From VGBO01 sp964453335 (lineage in GTDB: Bacteria; Actinomycetota; Acidimicrobiia; Acidimicrobiales; CAIXPF01), in contig CAYVOK010000014.1 in NCBI GenBank assembly GCA_964453335.1, positions 28,360 to 92,359 on the forward strand: a DNA stretch of 64,000 nt. The letters run 5' to 3'. A program made the translations under genes and the position numbers. The notes beneath the pieces were generated by a model, which saw nothing but the letters and a program-made list of their open reading frames with translations, was not told where the DNA came from and did no database searches. How positions within the stretch are numbered: position 1 is the first letter of the stretch; each line of letters starts with the position of its first letter. Positions 34,927 through 41,680 of the stretch are shown here, piece after piece.

Positions 34927-35895
34927 TCAGCGGCGCAGCGGCGCGGCGTCGCTCCAGGCGAGGCGTTCCTCGACGGCGGGCAGGCGCACCTGGCGCCAGG
35001 TGATGTCGACGAGGTCGGCCTCGGCGGGATCGACCATCAGCTCGAACATGCCGCCGCGCACCTCCGCCGTCGGCCGGGCGAGCAACTGGAGGAACGCCTC
35101 CGCGGCCTCGGTCGTCGCGAGCATGCGGGGCTGCCAGCGGCCGAAGACCTTCTCGTTGTCGGCGTACTCGTCCGTCATCCCGGTGCGGATGAAGGGGAAG
35201 AGCACCGAGCACGCCGAGATCGTGTCGGCCGAGCGGCCGAGGTTGATGTCGAGCACGCGGGGGAGCTGCAGCACCGCCCAGTTCGAGATCGCGTACCCGG
35301 GCACCGACGGTCCCGGGTCGACCGCCTGCCGGGATGACACGTAGACGAGCTGCAGCGGCAGACCGTGGTGCACCGCCTCCCCCGCCCACAGGTGGGTGAC
35401 GGCCAGGAACCCGTCGATCTTCGTGTCGAGCACGAGGCGTGATTCCTCGAGGTTGTCGATGAAGTGCTGGCGCACCCGGGCCCGGCGCATCGCCGTCGGC
35501 TCGTCGGGCACCTCGCGCAGTGCCCGACCGAAGCTGTACCCGCGCTCGGTGAGGCCGGAATTGCAGATGACGAGGTCCGGGGGGAGTCCGCCCATCTGCT
35601 CGACGACGTAGGACCGCATCGCCCACAGGTCGCCCATGTTCGTCACGTCGGCCTGCACGGGGAACGCATCCACGCCCTCGGCACGGAGCCGGTCGACGAG
35701 GTCGAACCCGTCGCGATAGCTGCGGTGGAAGTGCACGCCCACGCTCGCGGCGCCGTTGAGCCCGGCGGCGAGCGCGAACGCCTGTCCGATGCCGCCGTCC
35801 TTGCCGGAGCCGGTGATGAGCACGCGTCGACCGGCGACGCCGGCGGCCAGGGTGGGATCGAAGCGGAACGAGTCGAGGTCGACGGTGAACGCCAT
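34927..35895 (-). CDS. Stand-alone ketoreductase with PKS/FAS-type K-S-Y-N active site
   Basis: 322 residues, Rossmann-fold SDR. The cofactor loop TGSGKDGGIGQAF is followed by NSG. The classical YxxxK is absent: Tyr201 is followed by Asn205 (YAISN). A Lys lies instead at 159 in LDTKIDGFLAV, and Ser188 is 13 residues before Tyr. This swapped Lys/Asn arrangement is that of polyketide synthase and fatty-acid synthase ketoreductase domains (KxDG ... SS ... YAxxN), so it is probably active on 3-oxoacyl thioesters. No acyl carrier or ketosynthase gene is near. ATG 35895 has GGGAGG 6 nt upstream. Confidence 0.8.
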   Translation of the reverse strand: MAFTVDLDSFRFDPTLAAGVAGRRVLITGSGKDGGIGQAFALAAGLNGAASVGVHFHRSYRDGFDLVDRLRAEGVDAFPVQADVTNMGDLWAMRSYVVEQMGGLPPDLVICNSGLTERGYSFGRALREVPDEPTAMRRARVRQHFIDNLEESRLVLDTKIDGFLAVTHLWAGEAVHHGLPLQLVYVSSRQAVDPGPSVPGYAISNWAVLQLPRVLDINLGRSADTISACSVLFPFIRTGMTDEYADNEKVFGRWQPRMLATTEAAEAFLQLLARPTAEVRGGMFELMVDPAEADLVDITWRQVRLPAVEERLAWSDAAPLRR

Positions 35896-35970
35896 GACGT
35901 GCCTCCCGGTGCGACGACGCCCCGAGGCTAGGTCCTGCTCTCCACGGTCCCGCAGCCCTGGGGCAGCGGT

Positions 35971-35976
35971 TAGCGT
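35971..35976 (+). promoter_or_regulatory. -10 element TAGCGT, leaderless
   Basis: TAGCGT ends 7 nt before the ATG at 35984. Confidence 0.5.
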
Positions 35977-35983
35977 GACCTGC

Positions 35984-37402
35984 ATGTCGACAACCGCACA
36001 CCCCCCGGCAGCAACCCTCGGCCAGCTCCGGGCGTCGGGCTGGATCTCCCGCTCCGTGAAGGACGAGCTCCGCGAGAACGCGATCGGGCGGATCCGGTCG
36101 GGCGAACCGCTGTTCCCCCGGGTGCTGGGGTACGAGGACACGGTCATCCCTCAGCTGGAGAACGCGCTCCTGGCGGGTCACGACGTCGTCCTCCTCGGCG
36201 AGCGGGGGCAGGCGAAGACGCGGCTCATCCGCGCACTCGTCGAACTGCTCGACGAGTGGATGCCGATCGTCGCGGGGTCAGAGATCAACGACGACCCCTA
36301 CGAGCCGATCTCGCGCTACGCCCGGGACCTCGTCGCCGAGCACGGTGACGACACGCGGATCGAATGGGTGCACCGTGACCGCCGCTACGGCGAGAAGCTG
36401 GCCACGCCCGACACCTCGGTCGCCGACCTGATCGGCGAGGTCGACCCGATCAAGGTCGCCGAGGGCCGCTACCTGTCCGACGAGCTCACGATCCACTACG
36501 GGCTCGTGCCGCGCACCAATCGCGGCATCTTCGCCATCAACGAACTCCCCGACCTCGCCGAGCGGATCCAGGTCGGTCTGCTGAACGTGCTCGAGGAGCG
36601 CGACGTGCAGATCCGCGGATACAAGTTGCGGCTCCCGCTCGACGTCGTGCTCGTCGCCTCTGCGAACCCCGAGGACTACACGAACCGCGGGCGGCTCATC
36701 ACCCCGCTGAAGGACCGTTTCGGGTCGCAGATCCGCACGCACTACCCGCCGACGGTCGAGATCGAGATGACCATCGTCGAGCAGGAGGCGGTGCCGTTCG
36801 CGGTCGACGGGCTGCGGGTCTCGATCCCCGACTGGATGCGCGAGATCGTCGCCACCGTGTCGCACCTCGCCCGGGGGTCCGGCAACATCAACCAGCGGTC
36901 CGGCGTGTCGGTGCGTCTGTCGGTGTCGAACCAGGAGACGCTCGTCGCGAACGCGGCGCGCCGCTGCCTGCTCGCCGGCGAGGACGAGGTCGTCCCCCGG
37001 GTCTGCGACCTCGACGCCATGCTCGCCTCGACGATGGGCAAGGTGGAGATCGAGTCCCTCGAGGAGGGGCGCGACGTCCAGATCGTCGACCAGTTGCTGC
37101 GTCAGGCGACGCTGTCGGTGTTCCGTGACCGGATCGACCCTGCGGTCGCCGCCGCAGTGCTCGATGCGTTCGAGGACGGGCTGACGGTCAGCACCGGCGA
37201 GGACGTCACGTCGGCCGACCTCGCAGCGGTCGCAGGTGCCCATCCGGCGCTCGCGACGGCGGTCGCGACGCTCGACGGCGTGGCCGATTCGCCGGCGATG
37301 GTCGCCTCGGCGGTCGAGTTCGTGCTCGAGGGGCTCCACCTGTCGAAGCGCCTGAACAAGGACGCCGTCGGGAACCGGGCGAGCTACCGCTCCCGGAGCT
37401 GA
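35984..37402 (+). CDS. MoxR/ChlI-type AAA+ ATPase
   Basis: 472 residues. AAA+ ATPase related to MoxR and magnesium-chelatase subunit I. Walker A reads GERGQAKT (about residue 72), Walker B is in GIFAINELPDL (about 184), and SANPEDYTNRG with LKDRFGSQIRTHYP carries sensor-1 and arginine-finger features of the helix-2-insert clade. No tetrapyrrole genes are nearby, so chelation of Mg is unlikely. Such ATPases work with VWA proteins, and one is encoded at 38671, with only the opposite-strand GH1-like gene between. ATG 35984 is supported by the leaderless -10. Confidence 0.88.
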   Translation: MSTTAHPPAATLGQLRASGWISRSVKDELRENAIGRIRSGEPLFPRVLGYEDTVIPQLENALLAGHDVVLLGERGQAKTRLIRALVELLDEWMPIVAGSEINDDPYEPISRYARDLVAEHGDDTRIEWVHRDRRYGEKLATPDTSVADLIGEVDPIKVAEGRYLSDELTIHYGLVPRTNRGIFAINELPDLAERIQVGLLNVLEERDVQIRGYKLRLPLDVVLVASANPEDYTNRGRLITPLKDRFGSQIRTHYPPTVEIEMTIVEQEAVPFAVDGLRVSIPDWMREIVATVSHLARGSGNINQRSGVSVRLSVSNQETLVANAARRCLLAGEDEVVPRVCDLDAMLASTMGKVEIESLEEGRDVQIVDQLLRQATLSVFRDRIDPAVAAAVLDAFEDGLTVSTGEDVTSADLAAVAGAHPALATAVATLDGVADSPAMVASAVEFVLEGLHLSKRLNKDAVGNRASYRSRS

Positions 37403-38604
37403 CGAGCGGCCCGCGCCCGGGCACCGAGGGCGACACCGGTCGGACGCATCGTCCGGCTGCGGTCGAGCAGCCCGAGTCGCGGGCCGAACCCGACGCGCCC
37501 GTCGGTCCCGGCGAGCAGGTCGGCGGCCGCGACGGCGTACCCGTCGATCGCCGGTTCCCACAGCCAGGCCCGCACGTCGATGCCGTCACGGACCGCGGTG
37601 TCGAGCTGCGCCAGGGTCGCGTCGAGGGCTTCGAGGTCGGCCGGATCGTCGGCGGCACCGTGTGCGACGGTGTGACCGAGCACCATCAGCGGTCGGTCGG
37701 GACCTTCCTCGGCGGCCCGGTGCAGGGTGGCGAGCAGATCCTCGGGGGCGCTGCGACGGCGCAGACTGCCGTCGCCGTCGACGACGAGTTCGCCCTGGGG
37801 GAGCAGCCCGATCACGTCGAACGCGTCGCGCATCGCCGGAACGGCGACGGGCGGGAGCCGCCGGAGGTGGAGCACCCCGTCGCGGAACCCCTCCGTCCAG
37901 CACCACAGCGTCTCCTCGAGCGCGCGGGCCCGGTTCGTGCTCGTGACCCGTTCGTCTGCGGGTCGGACGACCGCGACCTCGTAGCACGCCGCAACGGGGG
38001 CACCGCCGCCCCGGAGCACGCGCCACGCCTCGAGCGCAGCGAGGTGGCCGCCACGGACCGACTCGACGAACTTCTGCGGGCTCCGCACGGCCGGGGGCGC
38101 CGTACCGACGAGGAAGGCCGCCCGCGCGGCGGCGACGACGTCGGTGACCGGTGCCCAGCCGTCGACGAGGTCACCGAACGTGTCGGCGCACCGTTCGACG
38201 TGGCGGGGCCAGACGAGCGACCGCGCGGTGCGGTCGCGCCAGCCGTGCAGGTCGACGGAGAACCACCCCGGCAGGACCCCGTCCGCGAGCGTCACCCAGA
38301 CGGTGAGACCGGCCGAGCGGATCGCGGCGAGGCGCTCGCGGTAGGTGTCGAGCGCGGCCCGGTCGACGCGACCTTCCGCCGGCTCGATCCTCGACCAGTC
38401 GACGCCGACCCGCACGAGGTCGAGCCCTGCCTCGGCGAGTTGCCGCGCGTCGGCCGCGAGATCGGACGCCGTACCGTTGCCGTCGAGGCTCGGTGGTGCG
38501 GCGCCGGCCCGCTCGTGCGCGAACCAGTCCGACGCGAGCGCTGCGCCTTCGGCCTGGGTCGCCGACCAGGCGGCTCCGAGCAGCGGTCCCGGGTGCTCGG
38601 CCAT
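37384..38604 (-). CDS. Glycoside hydrolase family 1-like protein without catalytic residues
   Basis: 406 residues with the whole GH1 (beta-glucosidase) sequence plan: N-terminal GAAWSATQAEG, DLVRVGVDWSRIEPAEGRVD (beta-2), VWVTLADGVLPGWF where active enzymes have TLHHFTLPxWF, then DTFGDLVDGWAP. The acid/base motif NEP is replaced by T154-D155-V, and the nucleophile motif ENG by G310-H-T in LMVLGHTVA. Both catalytic Glu are gone, so hydrolysis is not expected; sugar or ligand binding is possible. ATG 38604 is leaderless. It is wedged between the MoxR and VWA genes on the other strand and overlaps the MoxR 3' end by 19 bp. Confidence 0.75.
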   Translation of the reverse strand: MAEHPGPLLGAAWSATQAEGAALASDWFAHERAGAAPPSLDGNGTASDLAADARQLAEAGLDLVRVGVDWSRIEPAEGRVDRAALDTYRERLAAIRSAGLTVWVTLADGVLPGWFSVDLHGWRDRTARSLVWPRHVERCADTFGDLVDGWAPVTDVVAAARAAFLVGTAPPAVRSPQKFVESVRGGHLAALEAWRVLRGGGAPVAACYEVAVVRPADERVTSTNRARALEETLWCWTEGFRDGVLHLRRLPPVAVPAMRDAFDVIGLLPQGELVVDGDGSLRRRSAPEDLLATLHRAAEEGPDRPLMVLGHTVAHGAADDPADLEALDATLAQLDTAVRDGIDVRAWLWEPAIDGYAVAAADLLAGTDGRVGFGPRLGLLDRSRTMRPTGVALGARARAARQLRER

Positions 38605-38610
38605 GGGGGG

Positions 38611-38616
38611 ACGGTA
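38611..38616 (-). promoter_or_regulatory. -10 element TACCGT, leaderless
   Basis: Minus-strand TACCGT, six C, then the ATG at 38604. Confidence 0.5.
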
Positions 38617-38658
38617 GTCGTGCGCCGGGCGGCCCCCGCACAGGAGAGCCCCGACCGG

Positions 38659-38664
38659 TACGCT
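38659..38664 (+). promoter_or_regulatory. -10 element TACGCT, leaderless
   Basis: TACGCT ends 6 nt before the ATG at 38671. Confidence 0.5.
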
Positions 38665-38670
38665 GCCCCC

Positions 38671-40692
38671 ATGGCGTCTCCGCGCTTCCGGTACTCACGG
38701 TGGGACGGCACGCAGAAGGGGTTCGCGTTCGGTGCCGACGACGTGATGTCGGAGATCACGGACGACCTCCTCTACCACGGTGACCTGAACGCAGCGTTGC
38801 GCCGCATGATGCAGCAGGGCATGCGGAACCCCGACGGGGATCGCATGCAGGGTGTCCGCGAGATGCTCGAGAACCTGCGCCGTCGCCGCAAGGACGAGCT
38901 CGAGCGCTACGACCTCGGCGGGGTCTACGACGACATCGCACAGGAGCTGCGTGAGGTCGTCGAGACCGAACGTGAGGCGATCGAGGACCGCCTCGACGAC
39001 GTCGCCGGTTCAGGTGACGAGCGTCAGCAGGAGCTCACCCGGCAGTCGATGGCCGAGCGGAACATGCAGCTCGACATGCTCCCGCGCGACCTCGCCGGTC
39101 AGGTGCGTGGGCTCGAGAACTACGACTTCGTCTCCGAACAGGCGGCGCAGCGGTTCGAGGAACTCGTCGACCAGCTGCGGCAACAGGTCGTCCAGTCGCA
39201 GTTCAACCAGATGGCCGGGGCGATGCAGGACATCCGCCCCGAGGACATGGCGCGCATGAAGGACATGATGAGCGCGCTGAACGAACTGCTCGAGGCACGC
39301 AACCGTGGGGAGGACACCCAGCAGGGCTTCGAGAAGTTCATGGAGGAGTTCGGCGACTTCTTCCCGGAGAACCCCCAGGATCTCGACGAGCTCCTCGAGC
39401 TCATGGCCCGGCGGATGGCGGCCATGCAGGCGATGCTCAACTCGATGACGCCCGAGCAGCGCCAACAGCTCCAGGAGCTGTCGAACCAGCTGCTCGAGGA
39501 CATGGATCTGCGCTGGCAGATGGATCAGCTCGCGCAGAACCTCCAGGCCGCCTTCCCCGACGCCGGCTGGGAGCGCAGCTACGACTTCAGCGGGCAGGAC
39601 CCGCTCGACATGATGTCGGCCTCGCAGGTCATGCAGGACCTCGGCGACCTCGACGATCTCGAGAACCTGCTGCGGAACGCGTCGAACCCGGGAGCGCTGG
39701 CCGAGGTCGACATCGAGCGGGCGCGTGAACTGCTCGGTGACGATGCCGCGCAGAGTCTCGAGAACATGGCCCGTGTCGCCCGCATGCTCGAGGAGGCCGG
39801 CCTCATCGAGAACCGGGAGGGCAAGCTCGAGCTCACGCCGCGTGGTCTGCGCCGACTCGGGCAGAACGCACTCGCCGAGCTGTTCCGGAAGTTGCGTGTC
39901 GACCAGGTGGGCCAGCACCAGATCGAGAAGTCGGGCTGGGGCCACGAACGCGAGTACGCGACGAAGCCGTACGAGTTCGGTGACCAGTTCAACCTCGACA
40001 TCAACCAGACGGTGCGCAACGCGATCCGTCGTGTCGGCACGGGCACCCCGGTCCGCCTCACGCCGGACGACTTCGAGGTCGAGCGCACCGAGTCGATGGT
40101 TCGCCAGTCGACGGTGCTGATGCTCGACCTGTCGATGTCCATGCCGATGCGCGACAACTTCCTCCCTGCGAAGAAGGTCGCGATGGCGCTGCACCAGCTG
40201 ATCTCGTCGGCCTACCCCCGTGACTACCTCGGCCTCGTCGGGTTCTCGTCGGTGGCGCGCGAGTTCAAGGCGTCGGAGCTCCCCGAGGTCTCCTGGGACT
40301 ACGTCTACGGCACGAACATGCAGCACGGCATGGCGATCGCCCGCCGTCTGCTCGCCCGCCAGTCGGGTTCGAAGCAGATCATCATGATCACCGACGGCGA
40401 GCCGACGGCCCACACCGAGGACGACGGCACGCCGTACTTCGCGTATCCGCCGGAACCGGAGACGATCCGGCGCACGTTGCAGGAGGTCGCGCGCTGCACG
40501 CGTGACGGGATCGTGATCAACACGTTCATGCTCGATGCGACGAGCTACCTCAAGGCGTTCATCGAGCGTGTCGCCGAGATGAACCGTGGCAGGGCGTTCT
40601 TCACGACGCCCGAAACGCTCGGTGACTACGTGCTCGTCGACTTCATCGAGCAGAAGAAGCGCCTGCTCGGTGGTCGCGCCCGACGCGCCTGA
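38671..40692 (+). CDS. VWA domain protein, ChlD/CoxE-like partner of MoxR ATPase
   Basis: 673 residues, soluble. The N-terminal two thirds are helical and rich in Met, Gln and Glu (RRMMQQGMRN, EDMARMKDMMSALNELLEAR, MARRMAAMQAMLNSM), likely coiled-coil. The C-terminal VWA domain has MIDAS residues D486-L-S-M-S, TNM around 540 and ITDGEPT. The metal-dependent adhesion site is thus intact. MoxR-VWA pairs act as chaperone-like assembly or metal-insertion machines; the client is unknown here. The ATG is set by the leaderless -10. Confidence 0.85.
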   Translation: MASPRFRYSRWDGTQKGFAFGADDVMSEITDDLLYHGDLNAALRRMMQQGMRNPDGDRMQGVREMLENLRRRRKDELERYDLGGVYDDIAQELREVVETEREAIEDRLDDVAGSGDERQQELTRQSMAERNMQLDMLPRDLAGQVRGLENYDFVSEQAAQRFEELVDQLRQQVVQSQFNQMAGAMQDIRPEDMARMKDMMSALNELLEARNRGEDTQQGFEKFMEEFGDFFPENPQDLDELLELMARRMAAMQAMLNSMTPEQRQQLQELSNQLLEDMDLRWQMDQLAQNLQAAFPDAGWERSYDFSGQDPLDMMSASQVMQDLGDLDDLENLLRNASNPGALAEVDIERARELLGDDAAQSLENMARVARMLEEAGLIENREGKLELTPRGLRRLGQNALAELFRKLRVDQVGQHQIEKSGWGHEREYATKPYEFGDQFNLDINQTVRNAIRRVGTGTPVRLTPDDFEVERTESMVRQSTVLMLDLSMSMPMRDNFLPAKKVAMALHQLISSAYPRDYLGLVGFSSVAREFKASELPEVSWDYVYGTNMQHGMAIARRLLARQSGSKQIIMITDGEPTAHTEDDGTPYFAYPPEPETIRRTLQEVARCTRDGIVINTFMLDATSYLKAFIERVAEMNRGRAFFTTPETLGDYVLVDFIEQKKRLLGGRARRA

Positions 40693-40759
40693 GCAGCGAC
40701 GCGCACCGTCGCCGCTGCACAACGGCCTTGCCGACCCTGCCGTTCCTGCGTCATGATGA

Positions 40760-40776
40760 CAGCGCTGTAATTACGC
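40760..40776 (+). promoter_or_regulatory. Promoter region of whiB-like gene
   Basis: An A+T-rich island in GC-rich DNA. The palindrome CAGCGCTG (40760-40767) overlaps a -10-like TGTAAT (40766-40771). The leader of about 45 nt carries GGGGAGGA before the ATG at 40822. Confidence 0.4.
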
Positions 40777-40821
40777 GCCCGTTGCGGCGGGGCATCCCGG
40801 CCCCCACCGGGGAGGAACGAC

Positions 40822-41109
40822 ATGCGGAACGTCATCGAGAACGAGGATCTGACCTGGCAGCGGCTCGCCAACTGCCTCGGTGTCGATCCGGACCTGTTCT
40901 TCCCGGAGCGTGGTGCGTCGACGCGTGAGGCGAAGGAGGTCTGCCGCGGCTGTGTCGTGCGTGAGAGCTGCCTCGAGTTCGCCATCACGAACGGCGAGAA
41001 GTTCGGGATCTGGGGCGGGCTGTCGGAGCGTGAGCGCCGTCGCATCCGCCGGGCGCGTGCCGTGGCGGCGGCGAACGTCGTCCCGCTGCGTCGTCCCGCT
41101 TCCGCCTGA
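40822..41109 (+). CDS. WhiB-family iron-sulfur transcriptional regulator
   Basis: 95 residues. Four Cys (18, 41, 44, 50; spacing C-x22-CxxC-x5-C) bind a 4Fe-4S cluster. The G[VI]WGG turn (GIWGGLS) is followed by a basic tail RERRRIRRAR. WhiB proteins bind region 4 of the primary sigma factor and sense redox or NO; they occur only in Actinobacteria and their phages, which supports the host assignment. The short acidic N-terminus and the LTWQRLANC start resemble WhiB2/WhmD-like members of cell-division control, but I cannot assign the exact paralogue. GGGGAGGA precedes the ATG. Confidence 0.95.
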   Translation: MRNVIENEDLTWQRLANCLGVDPDLFFPERGASTREAKEVCRGCVVRESCLEFAITNGEKFGIWGGLSERERRRIRRARAVAAANVVPLRRPASA

Positions 41110-41149
41110 ACGCCGACGGTCAGGGAGCGGCACGGCCGCCCGTCCTCGG

Positions 41150-41155
41150 TAGGAT
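41150..41155 (+). promoter_or_regulatory. -10 element TAGGAT, leaderless promoter of tatA-like gene
   Basis: TAGGAT ends 6 nt before the ATG at 41162. Confidence 0.55.
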
Positions 41156-41161
41156 GCGTCC

Positions 41162-41335
41162 ATGGTCGGATTCATCCAGGGGCCCGAGTGGATCGTGGTC
41201 CTCGTGCTGTTGCTGCTCCTCTTCGGTGGATCGCAGCTGCCCAAGCTCGCCCGCTCGCTCGGCCAGGCGCAGCGCGAGCTGAAGAAGGGCCTCGAGGAAG
41301 GCGCGTCGGGTGATCCCGACCGCAAGCAGTCCTGA
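41162..41335 (+). CDS. tatA: Sec-independent translocase subunit TatA/TatE
   Basis: 57 residues. An N-terminal membrane helix (about residues 9-21, rich in Leu) is followed by the FGG hinge in LLLFGGSQLPKLARSLG and an amphipathic helix KLARSLGQAQRELKKGLEE, then a short polar tail. This is the full TatA plan for a pore subunit of twin-arginine export. tatC and tatB are not adjacent. At this length it could serve as TatA or TatE. Confidence 0.9.
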   Translation: MVGFIQGPEWIVVLVLLLLLFGGSQLPKLARSLGQAQRELKKGLEEGASGDPDRKQS

Positions 41336-41400
41336 GCCGGCGACCCACTAGCGTTCAGCGGCCCCACCACGACGACCGACGCCCGGGAGACAGAACACCG

Positions 41401-41667
41401 ATGACCGACACCGCGCCGCTCGAGGCACCGATCGCCCACGTGACCATCGTCTACCTCGGTCCGGTCGCGCCCCACTGGGAAGTGCGCGGTATGGCCGGTG
41501 ACCGCAAGGCGATCGACGACTTCCGGAACCGCGTCGCAGCACGACTCGTCCTGCTCCCGCCCCACGATCCCCAGTTCCGCCGCAACCGTGAGCGTGTGCA
41601 GCGCGACGCCGAGCGCGAGAACATCGCCCTGCGCTGGGATCTCGGGTACGAAGAGCAGGAAGGCTGA
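41401..41667 (+). CDS. Conserved hypothetical protein, possibly in ppk operon
   Basis: 88 residues, soluble, with a mixed charged C-terminus (RRNRERVQRDAERENIALRWD). The central part VTIVYLGPVAPHWEVRG looks like a beta-strand pair. A GGGAGA stretch lies before the ATG, and TAGCGT at 41349-41354 may be the -10 with a leader of about 40 nt. It ends 13 bp before ppk, suggesting co-transcription. The family is not recognised. Confidence 0.65.
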   Translation: MTDTAPLEAPIAHVTIVYLGPVAPHWEVRGMAGDRKAIDDFRNRVAARLVLLPPHDPQFRRNRERVQRDAERENIALRWDLGYEEQEG

Positions 41668-41680
41668 TCCGGCAGGGGTC

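Noticed and set aside
34927..35895. Inactive SDR because the catalytic Lys of YxxxK is Asn
   Set aside because: A Lys at the KxDG position gives the swapped tetrad of PKS/FAS ketoreductases, so the site is probably complete.
35984..40692. Magnesium chelatase of chlorophyll synthesis
   Set aside because: ChlI- and ChlD-like domains occur, but no ChlH or other tetrapyrrole gene is present and the VWA protein lacks the AAA domain of ChlD.
41349..41363. Single GTTCAGCGGCC near the start of the ppk unit as a PHO box
   Set aside because: Only one poor half-site is present, and the same string occurs near 1665 with no gene start beside it.
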